Assembly (NCBI GenBank): GCA_015039465.1
Contig: MU130381.1
Location: 50,080-114,079 of the forward strand
Direction: 5' to 3'
DNA: 64,000 nucleotides
DNA from: Phlegmacium glaucopus
Taxonomy: Eukaryota > Basidiomycota > Agaricomycetes > Agaricales > Cortinariaceae
A program made the position numbers and the translations under genes. Below, piece by piece: positions 1 through 9,885 of the stretch (its first letter is position 1; the number at the start of each line of letters is the position of its first letter). The notes below the pieces were generated by a model that worked only from the letters and a program-made list of their open reading frames with translations, had not been told where the DNA came from and made no database searches.

Positions 1-740
1 GACTACTCCGTAGGCTAATAGTAGCAACTACCTGGGGGAGTTGTGACCGTTGTAACTCGGTCGGCTACAACTGCAACAACCCATCCTCGGAGTGACAATC
101 ACAAGTCCTAGGGATACTGGAACTCCTCTGTCGTAACCTTCGGACTTTTACCTTGTAACTCCCGAGAACCGGACATCATGGTCATCATGAATCAAATAGT
201 GTGCAATTTATGTGTTAAAACTCCAATTATTGTACAATTTTTGTACAATAATTGGAGTAAAAAAAAACCGGCGAAGCGCCGTTACTGTAGTACTAATGCA
301 TGTTTTATTGTCAATTATTGGATTCATTGATTGTAGTGTACTTCCGGGTTTGGTAGTAGTGCAATATTTGTCGGGCCCAATCGTTTTTTTGGGTCGGGAT
401 GTAGCATGCACAATTTAAAAAGATATGGGTTCTTCGCCGCAAAACAACTCTTGTTAAAGAGTACAACGTGATATGTATGTCAGGTGAAAGTGCCGACCAG
501 ATTAGCACCCGAAAGATCGAGAACAACTGCGTGAGTAGGATGGGTTGGTAGCTTGTCGTAAATTGCAACCGTACGAAAAGAGAAAAAGCGAAATAGAGAA
601 GTAAAGCCATTGTAGTAGCAACGAGTCATAAAGCGGTCACAGAGTGCGATTAGAAGTTTTCGGTCATCCCTAAATAGAAATTATCTTCGAATGTTACTAC
701 GGAAAAAGATAAAAATCCCCAGCTTGAGCGGACATGTGAT
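1..740. other. Polarity-inverted block 1 (complemented but not reversed)
   Basis: From the window start to somewhere between about 665 and 750 the text reads sensibly only as its complement taken left to right. In that reading 401-408 is CATCGTAC, matching the target duplication of a hAT element whose other side is in normal polarity at 865-872, and 482-664 is an open exon for a hydrophobic protein. The stretch 403-630 is a direct copy of 15,628-15,850, which lies in the other inverted block. The left limit is outside the window. Open frames read in the ordinary way here are shadows. An assembly error is the likely cause. Confidence 0.85.
482..664. CDS. Membrane-protein gene copy 1, exon 5 (in parallel complement only)
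   Basis: Read as the complement left to right, an intron acceptor (CATACAG) ends at 481 and an open exon follows, starting STFTAGLIVGFLALVDALIL and continuing through a second hydrophobic stretch (GMLFSFSLYLFISV). It probably ends before GTAGGG near 664. The same exon occurs in copy 2 at 15,708-15,870. It continues exon 4 of the disrupted gene at 869-957 once the block is flipped and the hAT insertion removed. Two membrane segments are evident. I do not recognise the family. Confidence 0.65.
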
Positions 741-864
741 CTGGGTATCTAACAGTAAATCACAAGGCCTCCGGGACCCCCTTATGTTATTAACGTTAAA
801 TACATGTTAACAACATGTGATTTACTAGGGTGTTTTTAACATAGCACTAAAAAACCCAGCCCTA
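741..864 (-). mobile_element. hAT transposon end in membrane-gene copy 1
   Basis: On the minus strand the element starts TAGGGCTGGGTTTTTT at 864. The other end (AAAAACCCAGCCCTA) is at about 386-400 in the parallel complement of block 1. The 8-bp target duplication CATCGTAC lies at 865-872 (minus strand) and 401-408 (parallel complement). The TIR starting TAGGGCTGGG and the 8-bp duplication are hAT features. The block also holds a perfect 17-bp hairpin at 222-258. Most of the element's interior lies beyond the polarity break and left of the window, so no transposase is visible. Confidence 0.75.
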
Positions 865-1872
865 GTACGATGACTACAAGCATGTTGAACTGTTGAGTGA
901 GAACATCGTAGAATTTCTCATTGCCATCTGAGGATGCTGCCGGCAGCTTCTGTATCACTAATAATGGAAATAGGTGTTCGTATAAATAGAAGCAGCCGTT
1001 AGTAGCCTCCCTTACCAGTCGTAACAGGCTTTTTATCACCGGTAGTAGAACGAAGAGAATTCTGTAGAGTATGCAGATTCTCTACATGTACATTCAAAAA
1101 ACCGCTCAGACTTTGTAGATGGTTCTCAAGAGGTGGGGCCTTGACAGGGTTAGCTGAAGCACGCCGTGATGGCATTACACCTTGATTGCAGATAGCTTGG
1201 TTGGAAACCGCATCGACTATAATGTTAGGATCACCATCTGATGGATGAAAAGATGGGTAGGTATTCGGTGTAACTGTACAAATCGTTCTTTTTCCCATAG
1301 TTAACATAATAATATGTTGTTTACATACCTGTCCCATGAACATCACCACCACCGCGGTCCGCTAGTACTAGCAGTATGGCTGTCCGATTGCACAAGTATT
1401 ATTTCCAGTATATAGTCCATGTATTTGGTCAATAGATTCACATTTTTCTTATTCCCTGACAAAAGTACACTCTAATTCTGATTTTACCAAGTGTGAAATG
1501 CTTGTTCCTATGGGCTAAAGGCATATTCCCAGCTACATAAGTGGTGTTCCCCAATGCTTAATTAGTTCCCCCACATAACTAGCCTGTATTACCAGGATTT
1601 AATATACATTCCCTGATACTTAGTGTCTATTCCAAAAAATACTGGATGAGTTCCCAAGTACACTTCCAGTTCCGGGAAATTGATGCGTTCCCGGTGATAT
1701 TGATCATGCCGAGGCTGCCGGTGCACTGTGATGGCATTACATTTCAATCAATTCGGCAAGATTCGGCAAAATTGGCAGCCACGGCGCAGCTCGGCACACA
1801 CTTGCTCAGGCCAACGTGCATCAGAAAGGCAGAGGCAGGATATCAGACATCACTTCGTTGCTCACTCCTTTT

Positions 1873-2175
1873 TGTTAAAGTCTAGATGAGAGGTCTCAGT
1901 GTTAGCGTCAATGAGACGTAGAACAACTATGTTATTATGTACCTAGATGAGAGGTCTAGGTAATAATGACAAGATGTAAGTCATGGTAATGTTGTACAGT
2001 TAAAGTAGTGATATTACCTCAGTGTTAGCGTCAATGAGACGTAGAACAACTGAGGATAAGATATAGACGAGAACGGGCTTCATATAGCAAATCTAAAGTG
2101 TCTACACGAACAAACAGAGGAGAGGTGGCGCGACGCGAAACGAGACATGTGATGAGAGAAAAGCGAATGTGAACA
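1873..2175 (-). repeat. 3' LTR of the copia element
   Basis: 303 bp, minus-strand ends TGTTCACA and CTTTAACA. It holds three hairpin modules: H1 at 1942-1960 (CCTAGA...TCTAGG), H2 at 2017-2055 (CCTCAG...CTGAGG), and a composite at 1881-1928 made of the H1 body followed directly by the H2 body. It is almost identical to 7035-7337. Confidence 0.95.
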
Positions 2176-2186
2176 GCCCCCCTCAA
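2176..2186 (-). other. Polypurine tract
   Basis: On the minus strand the bases TTGAGGGGGGC directly precede the 3' LTR. This is the usual place and composition for the plus-strand primer of reverse transcription. Confidence 0.75.
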
Positions 2187-5100
2187 CGAGCTGAGAGCCC
2201 GAGGCGGGCGACGTGAGATTGAAATACAACACGAGCGAGAGGTTTGGTGAAAATGTCGGCAGTGTTTTCAGTTCCAGGAATGTGATTGACAATGAAGGAC
2301 TTGGATTCGATGTGGGAGCGGATGAAGTGGTAGCGTATGTCGATGTGTTTAGCCTTTCCGTGATTGGAATCATTGACGGACAAGCATTTGGCGCCGTTGT
2401 TGTCGGTGCAGATAACGAGAGGACTGGGACAATCAACTTGGAACTGAATGAGAGACTGACGGAGCCAGACACCTTCTTGGATGGCTCGAGTGAGAGCAAC
2501 ATACTCGGCCTCTGTTGTGGATAAAGCAATACAGTTCTGTTTCTTGGCAGACCAGCTGATGGGTCCACCACCCATCGACCAGAGGAAACCAGACACGGAA
2601 GCCCGATCCTTTTTGTCACCAGCCCAGTCTGCATCTGACAGACCAGAGAGTGCAAGACCGTGGTTGTCGCCGCCATAATGGAGGCGATACGCCCGTGTTC
2701 CTTTGAGATAACAAAGTACTCGCTTGGCGGTGGCGAAATGCTGAGGTTCAGGTCAAGAGCAATGTTGAGAAAGCAAGAGGACAGCGAAGGAGATGTCTGG
2801 GCGAGAGCATATCTGAAGAAACAGCAGAGACCCCACCAAGCGCTGGAATGACTTTGTGAGATTCACTATGGGTGGATATGTGTCATCAGGAGACCCGAAA
2901 GGTTGATCATGATCGAGTGGAGTTTTGACAGGGTTGCAATTTGTGAGGTCGTATTCGGCAAGGAGGGTGTCGATGAACATCTCTTGATGTATCCAAAGTT
3001 CTCTGGTCTCCAAACGACGTTCAAATTGAACACCGAGGAAGCAACGAAGAGGACCAAGGTCCTTGATTCCGAAGGCCTTTTTGATTTCGCCTTTGATGAA
3101 ATCCAGAAAGGGCATTGAAGTGCACCCTGATAGACCGTCATCGACGTGCATTGCCAGAAGACAATGCACTTCCTCCCCCCCCCACGATCGCTTGTAGACA
3201 AAGACAGCATGATCAAACTCGGATCGAAGGAAGCCGAGACTTTCAAGAACCTTGCGAAGGAGGTTGTACCAGATTAGGCTGGCTTGCTTCAGGCCGTAGA
3301 GCGATTTCAGCAAACGCCATACACCCTTAAGTCCAGATGGAGAGGTGTAACCGGGAGGATAACGCATGTAGATGGTGCGGGTGAGGTCCCCCCAGAGAAA
3401 GGCGCAAGTTGCGTCGAAACACTCTAGGTGCCAGCCATTCAGAGCAGCGTAAACTGCTATGAAACGGATGCTGGCAGACTTTGCAACAGGAGCGAAAGTT
3501 GCGTCGTAGTCAACGAAAGGCACTTGAGAAAACCCTTGCACGACTAGTCGTGCCTTGTGAATAGCTGGACCACCATCGGGGTCAAGTTTGAACTCGAAGA
3601 CCCATCGGTTACCAATGGCTCTCCTTCCCTCTGGTAAGATTTCTTCCACATACACCCCCATTGACTTCAACATCCCCAACTCCTTCTCCTCCACTCTCTT
3701 CCATTCTTCTGCATCTGAACGTGCCATAGCCTCTCGATGATTAGCAGGAGGGGTATTCATGTCATAGCTGGGACTGTGAGGGTTACGAGCAATGTCGCTG
3801 CGCAAGGAGAGAAGCGCCAGTTCGAGACTCGCCTCTGAGTCGCGCTGGAGGTAACTTTGAACGTCGAGGGAAGCAGCGAGGGATGTGAAGTTGTCGACTT
3901 CTTCAAATAACTTCGGCAGTTCGCAGCAGAGATAAGAGTAATCTGTTATTTCATCATGACCCTTCATTGACACTGCATCATCCTTTTCGACTGTCAAGGA
4001 GGCTCTTTCCATTGCAAGCCGTTCGACTGCGGCTCTCCTCTCTTCGCACTTCTCTTTGTTTACCCTGATTTTTTCTAGATGTTCTTTTGCAGATCAAATG
4101 GAATCAGCATAATCACGTCCTCTAGTTGTGAGCAGACGATTACTGCGAAGAGCAGGAGCGAACTTGGTCGAATCGGGAGGAGATTGCAAGGTGATATTGG
4201 GCACGGGAACATCAGACGAAGATGTTTCGTCAATAGGGAGTGAGGTCGCAGATGGAGAGTCTGAAGAGGGCTCAAGAACAGAAGATGGGAATGGGAGTGA
4301 AGAGTAGTCGACAGGAGTGGAGGAAACTTCATGAATTGCATGATAGGGGATATTTTCGTCGAAGATAACAGATCCCGAGTCGAAGAATTGATGGGTTGCG
4401 AGTGATCGTACCCGGTATCCTCTACCCGAAGGGGGATATCCCATGAAGAGACACTCGATGGATTTTACCCCCAACTTCGATTGCAGTTCAATGGGAACAT
4501 GGGCAAAACATCGAACGCCCCAGACTCGCAAGTGAGAGACGTCGGGCTTATGATTTCGAAAGATTTCAAAAGGAGTGGTGTTCTTTGGAAGGGACGATGT
4601 TATTGTGAGATTATAGAGGTATGCAGCGGTGAGTGCTGCTTCGCCCCAGTATGTGAGAGGGAGCTGAGCGGCAGTGAGCATCGCGAGCATCCTCCCCTGT
4701 ATGGTTCGGAACACGCGTTCCATCTTGCCATTTTTCCAATGTTCGTAACGCGGCACAACGTCACGCTCAATCCCATCTCTCTCAAGGGCCTGAATAAATT
4801 CATTGCTCCCGAGTTCGCCACCTCCATCAACTCTCAACTTAATCACTTTTTCCCCTGTCTTTCGTTCCCAGCTGGCTTTTGTTATGCACCAAGCTTGGTA
4901 AGCCTGATCTTTTCTTGAGAGACAATGGATTTTCAAAGCATCAGAGAAGTCGTCAAGGAAACCGATGAAATAGAGTTTCCCATGCGGGGTGGCGACTGGG
5001 AATGGACCACAGAGATCGCTGAAGATGAGTTCAAGCAGCCACGTTGACTTTGGTGTGGAGGATGGCGGGTTTGGGGTGCGAGAGTGCTTTGCAATAATGC

Positions 5101-6805
5101 AGGGTTCGCACTTGGATAGCTTGTCGCCAGGAGGGAATGCAACGCCCTTCACAGAGTGAAGTAGGTTTTTCGTAGCATCCTCACCAATATGTCCCATATG
5201 ATGATGCCATAGGTCCATCGATTCGGTAACTTTGCTGAAGAAAGCAGTTTTGATGGGGTGAATCCCCGGTGCGGGAATAAACTCGACATTTACAAAGAAG
5301 AGCTTATTTTGTTGAGTACCCTCATATATGTCTTCCCTTGAACCGTCATTCATCTTTCTAGTTATCACAAACTTCCCATCCTCGAAGATACATCCCACCT
5401 TACTACCGCTTGCAGTCATTCTCCCGACTGACAGAAGATTTACGCATGCGTTGGGAGCATGAAGACAATCGTGAAGCTTTACAACTGTTGTCTTGCCTCT
5501 CAGAACGAAACGCACAAGGCAGTCACCGCTTGCCATGGTCTGTAGTATTCCATGATTAGCGGTGGTCATGTCTCGAGCCTGGGTCACTTCGTAGGACCAA
5601 AAGACTCTTCGGTCTTTGAGCAAGTGAGACGACGTTCCGGAATCCAGGAGATTTGCAAGATTTTGTTTGGAGAAGAATCCTGCAAAATCGGCAGCGGTAG
5701 GATCGTAGTCAATTGAGGCATTTGACACTTCATTAACACGCATAGTTGTATCATCTGTTGCAGGTGCAATATAGCAAGGATCAAATAGCACGCAAGATAA
5801 GTCACCCATGTAGGTGTTATCAGCATTTGGTGCGGTCACTGCCCTGACAAGACTAGAGACAGAAGATGAGGCGACATGATCAGGGGAAATTAATGAAGTC
5901 GAAGCAGCGGCCATTTCAGGTGATGCTTTAGCTTTCCCTTTTGATTTCGATGGCTGACGCTTCCCTTCCATTCCTCCACCTTTGGCGAAACAATGGTCTC
6001 TGTCATGCGATTTTCCTCCGCAGTTCGAACACAGAACGCCTGAAGGGTTCTTGTCATGTTTTCGGATTGAATCTCCTGCATGATTGCAATATTCGGATCC
6101 TGGACCAGATTTCGAAGGTCTCGAAGACTCAATACACTGGCATTCAACAACTAACCGGTTGATGATCCGATTCAGTAGAGTGTCGGGAGCAGCAGGAACG
6201 ACGGCAGTGGATTGACTATCAGCGAAGTCTTGGTTGATCTGCGTGAGGAGCATTTGAAAATGTGGCCAGGAACCATTCGAGGGAAGTCCTCGAATAATAG
6301 AATGAACCATCTCATATTCGGAGTAAGGTACGTTCATTTCAATGAAACGTATACGACCGGTTTTGAATTCTCCAAGGTATCTTTCTAGATCGCAATGATC
6401 TTTGAGTCTCACGTTTGACAAACGATCCCGAAGATCAAGTTGCAACATGACATCTTTTCGACTATAGAGATCCTTCAAAGTTTCCCAGACACTCCAAGCA
6501 GTAACCACAACACCGTGAGGCAATAGTGATAAAGTGACGGGAGTTATGCGTCTCTCTACTATAGTACGTGCTTTTGAATCAGATTTCCACCATTCGCGAA
6601 ATGCAGCGATGTCATCTGCAGTCGAGAGCGGGGTAGGAAGGGGGGGCTGAGGTTCAATTGGAAATGGCGAGTAAATATTTGCATCGCCTTCTACGTGACC
6701 CCAGTAGCCTTCCCCTTGAAGAACTTGACTGATTCCTCGTTTCCAGGTCTCATAATTGGACGGTCCAACAAGTAGCTCTATATGGTCAAGTTTGATGGTT
6801 GACAT
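2183..6805 (-). pseudogene. Copia gag-pol polyprotein with two in-frame TGA stops
   Basis: One frame of 1,541 codons runs from ATG at 6805 to the stop at 2183, broken only by TGA at 4094-4096 and TGA at 2753-2755, with no frameshift. Domains in order: gag; a CX2CX4HX4C zinc knuckle at residues 259-272; aspartic protease motif DSGTSSH near 388; an HHCC integrase zinc site at about 534-569; integrase catalytic D596, D660, E696; then after the first stop a reverse transcriptase with MHVDDG at the catalytic site (usually YVDD), and after the second stop RNase H with TEAEYVA and TDNNGA. Both stops fit CGA to TGA changes, expected for deamination of methylated CpG. The element cannot make an intact polyprotein without readthrough. 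Confidence 0.93.
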
Positions 6806-7020
6806 GATGGAAAGTGATTATATGCGCGAAATTGTTGACAGAATATGAAAACAGAAGCGTAGAGTGGTCTTAATAGACTCGAGGAATTGTTGACAGAGAA
6901 TGCAAACAAGTTGAATATAAGCACGAAATGTGAACAGACAGAAGCTATCTGATTCGAGCGAGTTGTTCTAAGCGACCTCGCCTAGACTTTATGATTGATT
7001 ATGTTGCTTGAATTATCAAG

Positions 7021-7034
7021 CGGGGCCCATAACC
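7021..7034 (-). promoter_or_regulatory. Primer-binding site, initiator tRNA-Met anticodon arm
   Basis: Directly inside the 5' LTR the minus strand reads GGTTATGGGCCCCG. This is complementary to the conserved anticodon stem-loop of eukaryotic initiator tRNA (GGGCCCAUAACC), not to a tRNA 3' end. Drosophila copia uses the same internal, half-tRNA priming site. Downstream of it, 6806-7020 is the untranslated leader before gag. Confidence 0.85.
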
Positions 7035-7337
7035 TGTTAAAGTCTAGATGAGAGGTCTCAGTGTTAGCGTCAATGAGACGTAGAACAACTATGTTATTAT
7101 GTACCTAGATGAGAGGTCTAGGTAATAATGACAAGATGTAAGTCATGGTAATGTTGTACAGTTAAAGTAGTGATCTTACCTCAGTGTTAGCGTCAATGAG
7201 ACGTAGAACAACTGAGGATAAGATATAGACGAGAATGGGCTTCATATAGCAAATCTAAAGTGTCTACACGAACAAACAGAGGAGAGGTGGCGCGACGCAA
7301 AACGAGACATGTGATGAGAGAAAAGCGAATGTGAACA
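7035..7337 (-). repeat. 5' LTR of the copia element
   Basis: 303 bp, nearly identical to 1873-2175, with the same hairpin modules. On the minus strand it drives transcription of gag-pol. The sequence to its right starts CCCAGCCCT, which resembles the hAT terminus seen near 855-864. Confidence 0.95.
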
Positions 7338-8160
7338 CCCAGCCCTCTTGCAGGTGGCTTGGGTACATAGTACTATACTATAACATAATAATTTACTATA
7401 CTACAAAGACAATGATAATATGGGGTTGCACAATCCTCAGTATGAGTTCTAAATACTGAGAACTCTGAATGTGTGACATTCAGTCACATGTGGTGTCACG
7501 GCGTGACACAGCCAATTTCTTGAGACATCGCATTTGTGGTCTCCACACCTCTGAGATACAAGAAAAATTATGTTGTATTTAACAATAATAAGAAGTAATT
7601 ATACATGCCTAAGATATTCCTTGCAGGAAAACATTATATTTAACCCAAAAATGCGAAATGAATCTTAATTGCCTGCTAAATATGGGGCTCCAAAGAGATT
7701 GGACATTATTCCTTCAACCACAACACCTATAAGCATGATTTGCAGGAGGATTTTTCTTAACATTTAAATTCCAATTGATCCACAAGTCCAAAATTTTGAT
7801 TAGTGCCTCCTATGTCAGGTGTAGACCCTCAAAATGTGCACTTTAACAATGGTTAGAGGCCAGGTAATTAAAATTTTGAACTTAGTTAGAATGGAAGAGC
7901 CATATACAAGTAGTTTTGTAGTTGGAAATCTAATGCGTAAATCCCGATGTAAGTGAAAATAGCCCATGGAAAGAGTACGGACTACGGAGACATCTCCGAC
8001 ATTTTCCAATTGTATTGTCCAACATGGTGAAGGAATGTACAGTACCCATCTATGCCCACCATGTCGATTGATATCAAATTGCTGCATCGATAGCTAGACA
8101 TGTATTGACAATGAATGTCCTCAATTGTATATTTTGATCATCGTTTCGAATACTTAACAA
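7338..8160. other. Interior of the TIR element, no gene
   Basis: AT-rich transposon interior without a credible coding frame. The part 7421-7845 has a mirror-image (reversed, not complemented) homolog at about 15,906-16,300, and 7838-7895 has a direct homolog at about 16,792-16,860. Confidence 0.6.
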
Positions 8161-8997
8161 AAATGACTTTATACCTGACCAACTTTGTGTCAAAGAAGTG
8201 ATGTTCGATAACCTGCCTCTGCCTTTCTGATGCACGTTTTCATGGATACAAACACGTGCCAAGGTGTGCCGTGGCTGCCAATTTTGCCGAATCTTGCCGA
8301 ATTGATTGAAATGTAATGCCATCACAGTGCACCGGCAGCCTCGGCATGGTCAATATCACCGGGAACGCATCAATTTCCGGGAACTGGAAGTGTACTTGGG
8401 AACTCATCCAGTATTTTTTGGAATAGACACTAAGTATCAGGGAATGTATATTAAATCCTGGTAATACAGGCTAGTTATGTGGGGGAACTAATTAAGCATT
8501 GGGGAACACCACTTATGTAGCTGGGAATATGCCTTTAGCCCATAGGAACAAGCATTTCACACTTGGTAAAATCAGAATTAGAGTGTACTTTTGTCAGGGA
8601 ATAAGAAAAATGTGAATCTATTGACCAAATACATGGACTATATACTGGAAATAATACTTGTGCAATTGGACAGCCATACTGATGGTGGTGGTGATGGTTT
8701 GATATAGTTCTTTGAAGAGCTACAGTTCTTGATAAATGCTTCAAAATAAATTCTTGTAGCTCATATTGGATATCTTGAAATGTAGCTTGAGTATCCAAGA
8801 TGTTGGTCGCTGTCAGCAAAGAAATAGTGTTTCACAAAATAAGAGATTCACAGCAAATAAGGATTCCATTTTCCAGTATTTGAGAGGTATAAAATTTTAT
8901 TATTATTGTCCAACTGAGGCCCCCATAGATATGTCGTAAGTAGAAGAGTGTTCCCTGAATCGAATCATAGGCTATATACACCCATAAGCTCGATGGT

Positions 8998-9885
8998 TCA
9001 AGCACAGTATAGAACAGCCAACAAAATACCACCAAGCACCAGCAGAGGTTGATATGGCTGGGCTTGTCCAGCGGCACTTCGAAAAACACCAGTAGAAACT
9101 CCCAAAGGTGTCGTGAAGGTCATTGTAGGTGTTGAAGTTGTTAGGGGAGTAGTAAATGCTTTCAAAGGATTTTTTAGTGAATTGTGAGATTCAAGGGATT
9201 ATACTCAAGCTCACGATTTGGGGGAAAGCCAGTAGGATTTCCCAAAGGTGTCGTGAAGGTCGTTGTAGGTGTTGAAGTTGTTAGGAGAGTGGTAAATGCT
9301 TTCAAAGGATTTTTTAGTGAATTGTGAGATTCAAGGGATTATACTCAAGCTCACGATTTTCAATGCTAGATGTACTAGTAAAAAAGTTCGTCGTTGTCGG
9401 ATCCGGCCCGGGGCCAATCGTGTTCGGAGGCCCTACTGGTCCTGAACAAACTTCTCCATCTGGACAACATCCAATATTCCCATTGCTTGAGAGAAAGCAG
9501 AAGAACCTATAACAAGATATACTCTAGAACCATTGAAACTTGGAGCCAAAAAAAAAAATTTACCCAGGATCACAGCAGCCACCATCTACGAGAATGATAC
9601 TCAGCTCCCCAATGGCACTCGGAAAGAAAAAAAAGAAAGTTGGGACGAACCACGGCAACAAGTCCATCCTATAATACAACAAAATTCCACTTCACATATG
9701 AAGTTCCCAGCTGGGCAAGAGAAGAAAGATTGGCGCGTGTACAAGAGGCCTCGAATCACTGCACTTTTTTGAAGTAGAGCACTATGCTTGGACGTTGGGT
9801 GGAGTGGGTGCAGGCCGTTGGCAAACGACAGAGGCAAGAGCAGGAGCGTGCATACCGCAAGCAACAGTCCAGTGAAACGTCGCAT
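8998..9885 (-). CDS. GPI-anchored cysteine-rich small secreted protein
   Basis: Five exons on the minus strand give 210 residues: 9651-9885, 9564-9585 (22 bases), 9355-9485, 9215-9298 and 8998-9158. All phases agree. The protein has an N-terminal signal peptide (MRRFTGLLLAVCTLLLLPLS), a cysteine-rich core with pairs spaced as in many agaricomycete secreted proteins (CPAGNFICEVEFCC, TCCRDGGCCDPG, GCCPDGEVC), a Thr/Pro-rich stalk, and a hydrophobic C-terminus (LLVLGGILLAVLYCA) typical of a GPI-attachment signal. It probably acts at the cell surface or wall; the function is unknown. Exon 4 with its intron is a tandem duplicate of the start of exon 5. The first intron has the less usual donor GTTCGT. 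Confidence 0.85.
9101..9359 (-). repeat. Tandem duplication of an exon-intron unit (period 140)
   Basis: 9101-9219 and 9241-9359 are near-identical copies, 140 bp apart. Each unit contains a 3' splice acceptor, the Thr/Pro-rich stalk sequence (TTSTPT, FTTPLG) and an intron starting GTGAGCTTGAG. The duplicated exon (84 bases, phase 1 at both ends) stays in frame and lengthens the stalk by 28 residues. Confidence 0.9.

Larger units (their letters stand above)
1873..7337 (-). mobile_element. Ty1/copia LTR retrotransposon, degenerate
   Basis: A 5,465-bp element on the minus strand with two nearly identical 303-bp LTRs (TG...CA ends), a primer-binding site next to the 5' LTR, a polypurine tract next to the 3' LTR, and one gag-pol frame between them. 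Domain order is gag, protease, integrase, reverse transcriptase, RNase H, which defines Ty1/copia (Pseudoviridae). The two LTRs differ by only a few bases, so insertion was recent. No matching 5-bp target duplication is seen: the flanks are CTTTT on the left and CCCAG on the right. This suggests rearrangement or recombination between copies after insertion. Confidence 0.95.
1372..8681. mobile_element. TIR element with about 500-bp inverted arms, hosting the copia
   Basis: Both ends carry a perfect terminal inverted repeat, CAGTATGGCTGTCC at 1372-1385 and its reverse complement at 8668-8681. The inverted similarity continues for roughly 500 bases (1372 to about 1872 against about 8160-8681). 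Without the copia the element is about 1.8 kb. It sits in exon 2 of the membrane-protein gene and replaced a short piece of exon relative to copy 2, so no clean target duplication is seen. No transposase frame is visible, so it looks non-autonomous. The superfamily is uncertain. Confidence 0.7.
869..8809 (-). pseudogene. Membrane-protein gene, copy 1, split by nested transposons
   Basis: Recognisable minus-strand exons are 8682-8809 (exon 2, beginning after CTGACAG and reading ATNILDTQATFQDIQYELQE, cut off by a transposon in its histidine run), 1016 to about 1290 (exon 3, containing SDGDPNIIVDAV), and 869-957 (exon 4, ending NMLVVI). Exon 5 lies at 482-664 in the polarity-inverted block. Comparison with copy 2 gives the exon structure. 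Exon 1 is not found, because sequence upstream of about 8843 belongs to the neighbouring secreted-protein gene. The exon 2/3 junction does not keep frame in either copy as I read it. The gene is interrupted by a TIR element, a copia inside it, and a hAT. No known function. Confidence 0.7.

Noticed and set aside
311..610. Minus-strand hydrophobic frame, repeated at 15,642-15,836
   Set aside because: Its repetition looked like a conserved protein, but both copies are in inverted blocks. The sensible product is in the parallel complement, where introns and neighbours agree.
4094..4096. Programmed stop readthrough or selenocysteine in gag-pol
   Set aside because: No known readthrough context is visible, and a second TGA inside the polymerase region makes mutation the simpler explanation.
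8832..9089. Minus-strand 85-codon frame as an independent gene
   Set aside because: Its frame runs through the last exon of the secreted-protein gene and beyond the stop; the spliced model explains the sequence better.
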